From: an uncultured Cardiobacterium sp.
Lineage (GTDB): Bacteria > Pseudomonadota > Gammaproteobacteria > Cardiobacteriales > Cardiobacteriaceae
Direction: 5' to 3'
DNA length: 64,000 nt
Assembly (NCBI RefSeq): GCF_938028825.1
Contig: NZ_CALIZP010000022.1
Coordinates: 112,012-176,011, forward strand
Shown: in pieces, positions 17,953 through 26,432 of the stretch
Layout: every line of letters starts with the position of its first letter
Position numbering within the stretch: position 1 is the stretch's first letter
The notes under the pieces: generated by a model
The model's input: the letters and a program-made list of their open reading frames with translations, nothing else
Database searches by the model: none
What the model was told of the DNA's origin: nothing
Translations under genes and position numbers: made by a program

Positions 17953-19242
17953 ATGATTGGAAGAATAATCAACGGATTACGCCGTATCACCGGACGCGAT
18001 GCCGCAGATGACGGCGATCAGGAAGGCTTTGTCGAACTCATCAAATGGGCGGAAGAGAACAACATCGGCGAAGACCGCATCCCGCGCGATGCCGAAGAAC
18101 TCGCCGGGCTGACCCGTCTTGATCTCTCCTTCCGCCGCCTGCAAAGCCTGCCGGACGGCATCGGCGAGCTGAGCCAGCTTACCGAGCTTGACCTGCGCGG
18201 CAACGAACTGGCGCAACTGCCGGAAAGCATCGGCAACCTCACCCTGCTGAAACGCATCGACCTCAAATGGAACAAACTCGAAGCCCTGCCGAACAGCCTG
18301 AAAAACCTTACCCGCCTCAGCAAGCTCGAATTCGGCTACAACAAACTGACCCGCCTGCCGGAAACCCTCGCCGGCTTCACGCAAATCACCGAACTCGACA
18401 TCGGCGACAACCGCCTGGTGCGCGTGCCGCACTACCTCGGCAACTTCACCAACCTGACCAGGCTCAACCTCGCGCGCAACCAGCTCGAAGACCTGCCCGA
18501 ATTCCTCGGCAAACTGACGCGCCTGACCCACCTCAACCTCGCCTCCAACCAGCTCAAGCACGTCCCCGACTTCATCGGCTCGCTCGCCAACCTGACCGAA
18601 CTCGAACTCTACGGCAACCAGCTCGGCAGCCTGCCGGACAGCCTCAGTAACCTGCACCAATTACACCGCCTCGACATTGGCGGCAACCTGCTCACCAATA
18701 TCCCGGAAAGCATCGGCGCGCTGAAAAACCTTGACGTGCTTGACGCGCACAACAACCGCCTCACCGGCCTGCCCGAAAGCATCGGCAATCTGCAACACCT
18801 GAGCCGCCTCTCGCTGGCGCACAACAAACTGACCCGCCTGCCCGAGCAGACCAGCAGCCTGCTGCGCCTGAGCACCCTTGACCTCTCGCACAACAACCTG
18901 ATGAGCCTGCCGGATTTCATCTGCAATTTCAGCCGCCTGAACAACCTGCACCTGGCACACAACGAACTGACCATGCTGCCCACACACATCGGCTACCTGA
19001 GCGAACTGGAAATCCTTGATGTCGGCAGCAACGACCTCGGCTCCCTGCCGGACAGCGTCGCCAACCTCGGCAAACTGACCACGCTCAACCTCTCCGGCAA
19101 TCAGATTCCCTTCCTGCCGAAATTCATCGCCAACCTGACCCATCTGTGCGTCCTCGACGTCCGTAACACGCGGATGAAAGTCCCGCTGGCGCTGGCTAAC
19201 CGCATCGAGAGCAATGCGGTTATGGCGGGTTACTTCAAATAA
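17953..19242 (+). CDS. Leucine-rich repeat protein
   Basis: 429 residues. After about 45 charged residues (GFVELIKWAEENNIGEDRIP), sixteen 23-residue leucine-rich repeats run almost to the end, with pattern LTxLxLxxNxLxxLPxxIxxL, for example LTELDLRGNELAQLPESIGN. No signal peptide, membrane segment or extra catalytic domain is visible, so it should be a cytosolic solenoid or a protein exported by a leaderless route. Such repeats form a curved protein-binding surface. It stands alone, with tRNA-fMet divergent upstream and a repeat element downstream. Function unknown; an effector role is only one option. Confidence 0.9.
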   Translation: MIGRIINGLRRITGRDAADDGDQEGFVELIKWAEENNIGEDRIPRDAEELAGLTRLDLSFRRLQSLPDGIGELSQLTELDLRGNELAQLPESIGNLTLLKRIDLKWNKLEALPNSLKNLTRLSKLEFGYNKLTRLPETLAGFTQITELDIGDNRLVRVPHYLGNFTNLTRLNLARNQLEDLPEFLGKLTRLTHLNLASNQLKHVPDFIGSLANLTELELYGNQLGSLPDSLSNLHQLHRLDIGGNLLTNIPESIGALKNLDVLDAHNNRLTGLPESIGNLQHLSRLSLAHNKLTRLPEQTSSLLRLSTLDLSHNNLMSLPDFICNFSRLNNLHLAHNELTMLPTHIGYLSELEILDVGSNDLGSLPDSVANLGKLTTLNLSGNQIPFLPKFIANLTHLCVLDVRNTRMKVPLALANRIESNAVMAGYFK

Positions 19243-19294
19243 ACCACAAACATAACGAAGCGGCGGGTTTTACACCAATCCTGGAAATAATCTG

Positions 19295-19443
19295 GTAGTG
19301 GCCTGAAAGGTATGCTCAACGAATGTGCCAATGGCACAGACAGCAAATACGGGGGAATTTTCCCTCTGTTTTCATGGCAGAAAGCGTCAACTAAACCTGC
19401 CCGGTTCTTGCTGTTTCCAAGCAGCCTGCTTTGCAGGCCGCTA
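19295..19443. repeat. Non-coding inverted-repeat element, copy 2
   Basis: The plus strand begins GTAGTGGCCTGAAAGGTATG, shares CTCAACGAAT and AAACCTGCCCGG in the same order and spacing with the minus strand of 9688-9833, and ends near an inverted partner AGCCTGCTTTGCAGGCC. It lies in the 300-base gap between the convergent LRR and MATE genes. Small length changes break any shared reading frame, so it is a dispersed non-coding element rather than a gene remnant. Confidence 0.6.
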
Positions 19444-19542
19444 CCCGGTCCGCCGCGCATTCCTTCATTTCCGTCATGGCAGGTCAAGGCTCACCTTGCG
19501 CAAGCCTGGCATTGACGCCGTTTGCGGATGGGGACAGTCCCG

Positions 19543-20868
19543 TCAGCGTTTCCGCACCTGCCACAGTACCCGCCGCACACCGAGGGCGGCGGTGAGGCTC
19601 AGTCCCGCCACCATGCCGACCCACAATCCGGCGACGCCGATGTCGAGGGTGTGGTAGCCGATAAGGGCGGCGGGGAAGCCGACCACCCAGTAGCCGATGA
19701 AGGCATAAATCATCGGCATGCGGGTGTCGTGGATGCCGCGCAGCACGCCCGCCGAGCAGACTTGCAGGCCGTCGCCGATTTGGAAGAGGCCGACCAGCAC
19801 AAGGATGGTGCCCGCGATGGCGATGGTGTCGGCGCTGTTGCTGTACAGCGCGGCAATCTGGTAGCGCAAGAGCAGCGGGATGAGGGCGATGAAGCACATG
19901 ATGACGGCCGCTGCTGCCAGTCCGCTCAGGGCGCGGCGGCGCAGGGTGGCGTGGTCGCCGCGTCCGTAGGCGTTGCCGCAGCGGATGGTGAGGGCGCTGG
20001 CAAGACCGAGTGGGATCATGAAGGACAGCCCGGCGTAGTTGAGCGCAATCTGGTTGGCACCGGCGTTGACTTCGTTGGTGCGGCTGACAATCAGGCCGAC
20101 GGCGGTGAAGAGGCCGGTTTCCATGACGAGCGCCAGTGCAATCGGCAGGCCGACGGCAAAGTAGCGGCGGATGGCGGCAAGATCAGGCGCCGCGAAGCGG
20201 TAGAAGGGGCGGTACGCCCGCCAGCGCGGGTTGCGGGCAATGGCGGTGAAGACGAAGGTGGTGAAGATGAGGTAGCACAGGGCGGTGGCGAGCGCCATGC
20301 CCGGCACACCGAGGGCGGGGATGGGGCCCGCACCGTAGAGCAGGAGGTAGTTGCCGCAGATGTTGGTGGGGATGAGCAGCGCCTGCACGATGACGATGGT
20401 GCGCGGGTAGGCCATGCCTTCGAGGAAGCAGCGTCCGGCGAGGCCGATGATGCACACGCCCGCGCCGGGGGCGAGGGTGAGCAGGTAGCGTCTGGCTTCA
20501 GGGGCGATGTCCGGCGTGCTGCCGAGCCAGCCGGGGACGTAGGCGCCAAGCAGGGTAAGGATGATGGTCACGACGGCGAGGAAGGCGAGCATCCAGATGC
20601 CCTGCTGGAAGTTGCGGCGGATTTGCGCGCGGTCGTCGTGGCCGTTTGCCTGCGACATGGCGGCGGTGATGGCGAGCGCGCAGCCCGCCATGAAGAGGTA
20701 GATGAAGCTGAAAATCTGCGCGGCGAGGGCGACGGCGGCGAGGGTGAGGTCGCTGTGGCGTCCCGCCATCACGGTATCGATCACCGGCAGGGAGTAACTC
20801 AGCAGTTGCAGCAGCATCAGCGGCAGGGCGAGGCGCAGCGTCGCTGCCAGTTCGTGTCGGGCTGTCAT
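19543..20868 (-). CDS. MATE-family multidrug exporter
   Basis: 441 residues with about twelve hydrophobic helices and the MATE pattern in both halves: PLMLLQLLSYSLPVIDTVMAG at the start, AAQIFSFIYLFMAGCALAITA, and in the second half NQIALNYAGLSFMIPLGLAS. A cation-coupled drug or metabolite antiporter of the inner membrane, NorM-like. AGGA six bases before the ATG supports the start. The substrate cannot be deduced from the sequence. Confidence 0.9.
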   Translation of the reverse strand: MTARHELAATLRLALPLMLLQLLSYSLPVIDTVMAGRHSDLTLAAVALAAQIFSFIYLFMAGCALAITAAMSQANGHDDRAQIRRNFQQGIWMLAFLAVVTIILTLLGAYVPGWLGSTPDIAPEARRYLLTLAPGAGVCIIGLAGRCFLEGMAYPRTIVIVQALLIPTNICGNYLLLYGAGPIPALGVPGMALATALCYLIFTTFVFTAIARNPRWRAYRPFYRFAAPDLAAIRRYFAVGLPIALALVMETGLFTAVGLIVSRTNEVNAGANQIALNYAGLSFMIPLGLASALTIRCGNAYGRGDHATLRRRALSGLAAAAVIMCFIALIPLLLRYQIAALYSNSADTIAIAGTILVLVGLFQIGDGLQVCSAGVLRGIHDTRMPMIYAFIGYWVVGFPAALIGYHTLDIGVAGLWVGMVAGLSLTAALGVRRVLWQVRKR

Positions 20869-20944
20869 GGATGTCCTTGTTGTTGGTTATGGGTGAATGG
20901 GGTGTCCGCCGGGCGGTCAATCTTCCCGCCGGTAGCGGATGTCT

Positions 20945-21196
20945 TCATCCAGCACACAGCACCCATTTATAGGGCCGCGCCGGAAACGGGCTGGCAATGA
21001 CGATGCCGGCACTGACGCAATATTCGCCGTCGCCGCAGTCCATGTAGAGGTGGAGATAATCGCCGTTCGTGACGATCCGCGTCGTGCCGTCGAAGTGGCG
21101 CACGCTACCCGTCTGACTCAGGCCGACGATATGGCGGGCGGGGCGTTCGTTGTCAAAATCGGCATAGACCCGCGCGGTGAGGGGGACGTTTTTCAT
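20945..21196 (-). CDS. Hypothetical protein with a probably frameshifted C-terminus
   Basis: 83 residues starting MKNVPLTARVYADFDNERPA, with an AGGA ribosome site. No family recognised. The reading frame ends in YKWVLCAG-stop. There a near-perfect 7-base tandem duplication is visible (GGTGCTG then TGTGCTG, about 20949-20962). Removing one copy restores a frame reading YKWVLDEDIRYRRED-stop, which looks like a natural charged tail. The gene is therefore probably a recent frameshift variant of a slightly longer protein. It lies between the Sel1-repeat gene and the MATE gene, same strand. Confidence 0.55.
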   Translation of the reverse strand: MKNVPLTARVYADFDNERPARHIVGLSQTGSVRHFDGTTRIVTNGDYLHLYMDCGDGEYCVSAGIVIASPFPARPYKWVLCAG

Positions 21197-21284
21197 GGGG
21201 ATTTCTGTCCTGAAAAGGCGCGCATTATCCGCTTTCGGCGGCAGCGCTGCACATCACGGCACAGCCGCCTGATGAAAAACCCCC

Positions 21285-21875
21285 TCAATCACACGCCAGC
21301 TCACGCAGCGCCTGCCGGGCATCGCTGTCGCCCTGGGCGGCGGCGCGTTCATACCACAGGCGGGCGGTGGCCATATCCTGCGCCACACTCTTGCCGTAGC
21401 GGTAAAAACCGCCGAGATTGAACTGCGCATCGGCATCGCCCTGCGCCGCCGCCCGTTCCAGCCACAGCCGCGCCGTGGCGAAATCGCGGCGCACACCGTA
21501 GCCGTTGTCATACAGCCAGCCGAGATAACTCTGCGCCCGTGCCTCGCCCTGCGCGGCGGCGCGCTCGAACCACTGCCGTGCCTGCACATAGTCGCGCGTT
21601 ACCCCTTGTCCGTCGGTGAAAATCAGGCCGAGAAAGAACTGCGCCTCACCGTGCCCCTGCATGGCGGCGCGCTCGAACCACGCTCGCGCTGCCGCGTAAT
21701 CCCGGATAACGCCACCGCTGCCGGTCGTATAAAGCAGACCGAGACGGCATTGCGCCGCCGCATCGCCCGCCTCCGCCAGCGGTAGTAGCAGTTGCCGCTC
21801 ACCGTCATAATCGCCCTGCGCATGCGCACGGGCGGCGAATTGAAGGGAGAAAGCGGCGGGGATGCGGGTGGTCAT
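21285..21875 (-). CDS. Sel1-like repeat (SLR/TPR) protein
   Basis: About 196 residues made almost wholly of 36-residue Sel1 repeats: AQCRLGLLYTTGSGGVIRDY, AQFFLGLIFTDGQGVTRDY, AQSYLGWLYDNGYGVRRDF and AQFNLGGFYRYGKSVAQDM, each followed by ARxWxERAAAQG. These alpha-helical repeats mediate protein contacts. ATG 21875 (MTTRIPAAFS) is chosen because a promoter-like pair sits just upstream at 21907-21935; the longer open frame would begin with TTG inside that promoter. No signal peptide is obvious with this start. Partner unknown. Confidence 0.85.
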   Translation of the reverse strand: MTTRIPAAFSLQFAARAHAQGDYDGERQLLLPLAEAGDAAAQCRLGLLYTTGSGGVIRDYAAARAWFERAAMQGHGEAQFFLGLIFTDGQGVTRDYVQARQWFERAAAQGEARAQSYLGWLYDNGYGVRRDFATARLWLERAAAQGDADAQFNLGGFYRYGKSVAQDMATARLWYERAAAQGDSDARQALRELACD

Positions 21876-21906
21876 GGCGGCAGACGGCGGTTGAAAAATT
21901 GCCGTA

Positions 21907-21935
21907 CTTATATGACGCGGCAGCAAAACACGCAA
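21907..21935 (-). promoter_or_regulatory. Probable sigma-70 promoter of the Sel1-repeat gene
   Basis: Minus strand TTGCGT (21930-21935), 17-base spacer, TATAAG (21907-21912), about 32 bases before the chosen ATG. Confidence 0.5.
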
Positions 21936-21994
21936 GCGGCTGCGCCTGCTTCATCGTCCCTAGTCTGCGTGGGCGGCTGTCAGGCTTATACAGA

Positions 21995-22030
21995 TACAGT
22001 CGTTGCAAACAGGATTGGAGCAGGGCGGCG
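21995..22030. repeat. Solo end of the TATAGTCGTTTCAAAC repeat family
   Basis: TACAGTCGTTGCAAACAGGA and the following 16 bases match the left end of the complete element at 63319 at 29 of 36 positions. The right half of the element is missing, so this is a decayed or truncated copy in the gap between the Sel1-repeat gene and lpxC. Confidence 0.55.
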
Positions 22031-22164
22031 CAATGCCGTTGCGGTTTTTTAGATTTTTAGATGTTTAGTCATAACGGATTTTGTCGTGTGCCAAGGTTTT
22101 TGGTATGAAGCCCGCGCTATGCGTCTTTTCCTGGGTTTCATCGGCAGGGAAGGGCAGAGGCGGT

Positions 22165-22190
22165 AAAAAAGAGACGCGCGGCGGCGTCTC
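22165..22190 (-). terminator. Terminator after lpxC
   Basis: Stem GAGACGC / GCGTCTC followed on the minus strand by six T, about 20 bases after the lpxC stop. It ends the murG-lpxC cluster. Confidence 0.85.
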
Positions 22191-22211
22191 TCATGGTTTT
22201 TCCCGGGACGT

Positions 22212-23135
22212 TCAGCCTGCCTGCGGCAGCGGCAGATTTTCGCCGTAGTCCATGCGGATGTCGCTGTCGCGGTCAAGCTGGATGTGGTTCCAGGTTTGCG
22301 GCGCGGCGAGCAGCGCCAGGCACAGTTTGTTGTTGAGGTCGTGTCCGGATTTGTGGCCTTGGTAGTGGCCGAGGAGCGGCGCGCCGAGCAGGTAGAGGTC
22401 GCCGACGGCGTCCAGCAGTTTGTGGCGCACGAATTCGTCGTCAAAGCGCAGGCCGTGTTCATTCAGGACGCGGTAGTCGTCCACGACGACGGCGTTATCC
22501 AGCCCGCCGCCGAGGGTCAGGCCGTGGCTTTGCAGGTATTCGATGTCGCGCAGGAAGCCGAAGGTGCGGGCGCGGCTGATGTCGCGGATGTAGCGGCGGC
22601 TGGTGAAGTCGAGGCGGGTATGGTTGTTGCGGTGGCGGAAGACGGGGTGGTCGAATTCGATGGTGAAGTCGAAGCGGCAGCCGTTGTGCGGGCTGAGGCG
22701 CGCCCATTTGTCGCCGTCGCGCACTTCGATGGTGTCGGTGATGTGGATGAAGTTTTTCAGGGCGTCGAGTTCGCGGATGCCCGCCTGTTGCAGGAGGTAA
22801 ACGAAGGGGGCGGCGCTGCCGTCCATGATGGGGACTTCCGGCGCGTTCAGTTCGATGGTGATGTTGTCGATGCCGACGCCCGCGAGGGCGGACATGAGAT
22901 GCTCGATGGTGGCGACGCGTACGCCGTTTTCGTTGGCGAGCGCCGTGCAGAGCTGGGTATCACGGACGAGGTCGGCGCGGGCGGGGATTTCGACGGCGGG
23001 GTCAAGGTCGGTGCGGCGGAAGCGGATGCCGCTGTCGGCGGGGGCGGGCAGCAGGCGGATGTCCACCCGTCTGCCGCTGTGCACGCCGATGCCGGAGCCG
23101 GCGATGGGCTCGCGGATGCTGCTCTGTCTGGCCAT
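22212..23135 (-). CDS. lpxC: UDP-3-O-acyl-N-acetylglucosamine deacetylase
   Basis: 307-residue zinc amidase, the committed step of lipid A synthesis. Zinc-site motif TIEHLMSAL (His79, with Glu78 beside it) and the second metal motif HKLLDAVGDLYLLG. Substrate-cavity motif DGSAAPFV and the C-terminal ARTFGF are present. It starts one base inside the ftsZ stop (TGATG overlap), closer than the usual leader between ftsZ and lpxC. The E. coli protein is a target of FtsH proteolysis; the tail here ends LPLPQAG. Confidence 0.97.
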   Translation of the reverse strand: MARQSSIREPIAGSGIGVHSGRRVDIRLLPAPADSGIRFRRTDLDPAVEIPARADLVRDTQLCTALANENGVRVATIEHLMSALAGVGIDNITIELNAPEVPIMDGSAAPFVYLLQQAGIRELDALKNFIHITDTIEVRDGDKWARLSPHNGCRFDFTIEFDHPVFRHRNNHTRLDFTSRRYIRDISRARTFGFLRDIEYLQSHGLTLGGGLDNAVVVDDYRVLNEHGLRFDDEFVRHKLLDAVGDLYLLGAPLLGHYQGHKSGHDLNNKLCLALLAAPQTWNHIQLDRDSDIRMDYGENLPLPQAG

Positions 23136-24337
23136 CAGTGGGTGCGGCGGCGCAGGATTTTGCTGAGGCTGAAGCCGCTGTTGTCGTTGTTGTTGTCGAG
23201 GTAGTCGCTGCGGTCATCGGCGGCGTCGTCGTAGGGGCTGCCGCTGTTTTCGCTGCGGGCGTTCAGGCCGAAGTCGCTGAGTTGGGTGTAGCTGCCGCCG
23301 TTGTTGCGACTGTTGCCGCCGCCCGCGAAGTCGCCGAAGGTGCCGTCAAAGTAGCCGTCGCTGTCGCCGCCTTCGATACCGGTGGCGACGACGGTAACGC
23401 GCAGGGTGTCGCCCATGTTGTCATCAACGATGAGGCCGATTTTGAGGTTGACTTGTTCGGGGTCGATGATGTCGTAGATGACGTGGCCGACCATGTGGTA
23501 TTCGGCGGTTTTGACGCTGGAGCTGGCGCTGACGTTGACGAGCAGGCCGCGCGCCGAGGCGAGGTCGATGTTTTCCAGGAGCGGCGAGGAGATGGCGCGT
23601 TCGGTGGCGGCGCGGGCGCGGTCTTCGCCTTTGGCTTCGCCGGAGCCCATCATGGCGATGCCGCGTTCGCTCATGATGGTTTTGACGTCTTCGAGGTCGG
23701 TGTTGATGACGCCGAGTTTCTGGATGATGGTGGCGATGCTGTACACGGCGTCGCGCAGGACATTGTCCACGGCTTTGAAGGAGCCGATGAGGGTGGCGTC
23801 TTCGCCCATGACGGAGGTGATGCGGTCATTGGGGATGACGACGAGGCAGTCCACTTCGCTTTTCAATACTTCGATGCCGGCTTCGGCTTTGCGCATGCGC
23901 GGCACGCCTTCGAAGGTGAAGGGTTTGGTGACGATGGCGACGGTGAGGATGCCCATGTCGCGGGCGACATTGGCGATGACGGGGGCGGCGCCGGTGCCGG
24001 TGCCGCCGCCCATGCCGGCAGCGATGAAGACCATGTCGGCACCGTTCAGGGCTTCGCGGATTTTGTCGCGGTCTTCTTCGGCGGCCTGGCGGCCGACTTC
24101 GGGTTTGGAGCCCGCGCCCATGCCGCGTGTGGTTTTGACGCCGAGTTGCAGTTTGTTCTGGATGGGGTTTTCTTGCAGGACTTGTTTGTCGGTATTGGCC
24201 ACGATGAGTTCTACGCCTTGCAGGTCGAAATCCATCATTTGTTTCAAGGCGTTGCATCCGCCGCCACCGATGCCGATAACTTTGATCATGACGGGGGATG
24301 TGTTGTCGGTCTCGTCCATTTGTATTGTGAAGGCCAT
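23135..24337 (-). CDS. ftsZ: Cell division GTPase FtsZ
   Basis: 400-residue tubulin-like GTPase forming the Z ring. Motifs: IGIGGGGCNALKQM, the tubulin signature GGGTGTGAAPVIA, T7 loop and NLKIGLIVDDNMGDTLRVTV. GAGG before ATG 24337 sets the start; the open frame runs further upstream without support. A Gly/Asn/Asp-rich linker follows. The final residues, FSLSKILRRRTH, differ from the canonical DIPAFLR-type peptide that binds FtsA and ZipA, although the basic ending is kept. The gene is 35 bases downstream of ftsA. Confidence 0.97.
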   Translation of the reverse strand: MAFTIQMDETDNTSPVMIKVIGIGGGGCNALKQMMDFDLQGVELIVANTDKQVLQENPIQNKLQLGVKTTRGMGAGSKPEVGRQAAEEDRDKIREALNGADMVFIAAGMGGGTGTGAAPVIANVARDMGILTVAIVTKPFTFEGVPRMRKAEAGIEVLKSEVDCLVVIPNDRITSVMGEDATLIGSFKAVDNVLRDAVYSIATIIQKLGVINTDLEDVKTIMSERGIAMMGSGEAKGEDRARAATERAISSPLLENIDLASARGLLVNVSASSSVKTAEYHMVGHVIYDIIDPEQVNLKIGLIVDDNMGDTLRVTVVATGIEGGDSDGYFDGTFGDFAGGGNSRNNGGSYTQLSDFGLNARSENSGSPYDDAADDRSDYLDNNNDNSGFSLSKILRRRTH

Positions 24338-24372
24338 GTGTTTACCTCTTGTGTGCCGGGGTGTGTGCGTTG

Positions 24373-25593
24373 TTATAGGTAACGCTTTAAAAAGTTTGTA
24401 ACGTTTTGGATTATACCGTCGTTTTCTTCTTTCGCCCAAACGTAGTCGGCGAGCGGGACTTGTTGCAGGTAGAAGAGGCCGAGGGTGGTAACCATGCCCG
24501 CGTCGCCTTGCAGGTGTTCGTGCAGTCCGTCGATGGGCGGGGGGATAAAGACACGTACCGGGCATTCAAAATGTTCGCCGGCGGCTTCGGCAAGACCGGG
24601 GATTTGCGCCGCGCCGCCGGTGAAGATGATGCCGCCGTCCAGCATTTTGCGCAGGCCGACGCGGTGCAGTTCTTTGTTGATGTGGGTGAAGTAGTTCTGG
24701 TAGCACATGGCGAGCAGCTCAACCATGTCGTTGCCGGCGAGCTGGCGGTCGGGCAGGTGGCCGGTGCTGGGCAGCGGGATGCGGTGCTGCTGGCAGTATT
24801 TGTTGCGCAGTGCGCCGTAGCGGCATTTGAGGGTTTCGGCGGCGGCGCGCGGGGTGCGCAGGGCGGTGGCGAGTTCGCTCGATATTTGTTCGCCGCCGAT
24901 GGGCAGGGTGGCGGCGTGCATGGGCTGGTTGTGCAGCCACAGCATGATGTCGGCGGTGCCGGCGCCGAGGTCAACGGTGCAGATGCCGAGTTCGCGTTCG
25001 TCTTCGCTGCTGGCGGCGTAGGCGGAGGCGAGGCCGGCATAGACAATTTGTTCGATTTCGATGCCCGCTTCGCGCACGCACTGGCCGAGGTTATCCACAG
25101 CGGCGCTGCGGGCGCTGATGACGTGGACGCGGGCGTCGAGTTCGTCAGCGGTCATGCCTTTGGGGTCGGTGATGCCTTTGTGGCCGTCAACGATGAATTG
25201 TTGTTCGAGGATGTGCAGCAGGGTTTGCCCGCCTTTGTGGGCGAGGTTGCGGGCGCGCATGACGGCGTGGATGATATCGTTGTTGCGGATGCGGCGGTTT
25301 CGGATATGGGCCTGGCCGTCGCTGTTGACGCCGAGGATGTGCTGGCCGCTGATGCTGACGATGGCGCTGTTGATTTTGACGCCGGCTTCCTGTTCGGCGA
25401 TGGCCACCGCCTGGCGGATGGCGGCGGTGGCGGCGGGGATGTTGGTGACGATGCCTGCCTTGACGGCGCCTCCGGCAGCGACGCCGCTGCCCAGCACTTC
25501 AAAGTAGCTGTGGTTGCTGCCGATTTCAGCGATGGTCACCCGTGTGCGTGAGCTGCCGAGGTCAATGACGACTTTGATGGCCTGTTCTTTCAT
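24373..25593 (-). CDS. ftsA: Cell division actin-like protein FtsA
   Basis: 406-residue actin-family ATPase that tethers FtsZ to the membrane. Phosphate-1 VVIDLGSSRTRVTIAE, phosphate-2 GICTVDLGAGTADIMLW and adenosine motif GGIIFTGGAAQIPGL are present. The end IIQNVTNFLKRYL is the amphipathic membrane-targeting helix. The ATG at 25593 overlaps the ftsQ stop, so expression is coupled within the ddlB-ftsQ-ftsA-ftsZ run. Confidence 0.96.
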   Translation of the reverse strand: MKEQAIKVVIDLGSSRTRVTIAEIGSNHSYFEVLGSGVAAGGAVKAGIVTNIPAATAAIRQAVAIAEQEAGVKINSAIVSISGQHILGVNSDGQAHIRNRRIRNNDIIHAVMRARNLAHKGGQTLLHILEQQFIVDGHKGITDPKGMTADELDARVHVISARSAAVDNLGQCVREAGIEIEQIVYAGLASAYAASSEDERELGICTVDLGAGTADIMLWLHNQPMHAATLPIGGEQISSELATALRTPRAAAETLKCRYGALRNKYCQQHRIPLPSTGHLPDRQLAGNDMVELLAMCYQNYFTHINKELHRVGLRKMLDGGIIFTGGAAQIPGLAEAAGEHFECPVRVFIPPPIDGLHEHLQGDAGMVTTLGLFYLQQVPLADYVWAKEENDGIIQNVTNFLKRYL

Positions 25594-26429
25594 TATTTTT
25601 TGCCTTTTGCGTTGTCCTTTGCGCTTGCGTTGTCGGTGGTTACGGGTCTGACCCCCGCTTTCCAGCGCACGGAGAAGCCGTCATGATAGCGCAGGTCAAT
25701 GGCGTCGATGTACGGGTGGTAGGGCTTGATGACCTTGTTGTTGACGACGACGAGTTTTTTCAGGCGCTCGTTCAGCTGGTCGCGGCCGAGGATGACGTCG
25801 GGGCCGTCCGTCAGTTCGACATGCCAGACGAGGCGCGGGTCAAGGCTGAGGCGGGCAACATTGAGATGGCGTGCGGCGAGCCACGGTGCGATGTCTTCGT
25901 AATATTGCAGCACCTGCTGCTCGTAGCCGTCCGGCCCTTGCAGTTTGAACAAGCCGCGCAGCTTGTCGCTGTCCGGCACGGTGAACGGTGTGCCGCTGGC
26001 GTCAAGGAAGCCTTCCTTGCCCCAGCGCACGATGGGGACGCGTTCGACGAGTTTGATTTCCACCGCATCCGGCCAGCGCTTGTAAACGCCTGCCTTGGCA
26101 ATCCAGTCAAGCTGCTGGATTTCGCCGGCGAGCAGCGACACATCCATATGCAGCAAATCCTTCTGGTGGTGGTGGCGGATGATGTCGCCGATGTCGTTGA
26201 TGTCGCCGTAACGCAGCGGTTCCTCGATGATGACGCGTTTCAGCGGGAAAAACGCCTGCTGCGTCAGGCGTTGATAGGTTACATACACCCCGTAGGCGAT
26301 GCCGAGCAGCAGGAAGACGGCGAGCGTGCATTCGCCAATCAGCCAGGCGATTTGCCACACGGTGCGCTCCTCGCGCGGCACGCTGACCGACGAGCGGCTC
26401 AAATAGCGGTTTTTCGGGGGCGGGGCCAT
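25593..26429 (-). CDS. ftsQ: Cell division protein FtsQ
   Basis: 278-residue bitopic protein of the divisome. A short cytosolic N-terminus is followed by one membrane helix (about 27-49, LIGECTLAVFLLLGIAYGVY) and then POTRA (FFPLKRVIIEEPLRYGDIND) and FtsQ domains (WIAKAGVYKRWPDAVEIKLV). The periplasmic domain recruits FtsB/FtsL. It starts three bases after the ddlB stop and overlaps ftsA by a few bases. Confidence 0.94.
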   Translation of the reverse strand: MAPPPKNRYLSRSSVSVPREERTVWQIAWLIGECTLAVFLLLGIAYGVYVTYQRLTQQAFFPLKRVIIEEPLRYGDINDIGDIIRHHHQKDLLHMDVSLLAGEIQQLDWIAKAGVYKRWPDAVEIKLVERVPIVRWGKEGFLDASGTPFTVPDSDKLRGLFKLQGPDGYEQQVLQYYEDIAPWLAARHLNVARLSLDPRLVWHVELTDGPDVILGRDQLNERLKKLVVVNNKVIKPYHPYIDAIDLRYHDGFSVRWKAGVRPVTTDNASAKDNAKGKK

Positions 26430-26432
26430 GAC

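Noticed and set aside
17953..19242. Periodic 69-base repeats as a DNA repeat array
   Set aside because: The periodicity follows 23-residue leucine-rich repeats; codons vary while the protein pattern is kept.
19522..21000. Long plus-strand frame opposite the MATE gene
   Set aside because: Antisense shadow of a clear membrane transporter; no ribosome site or domain.
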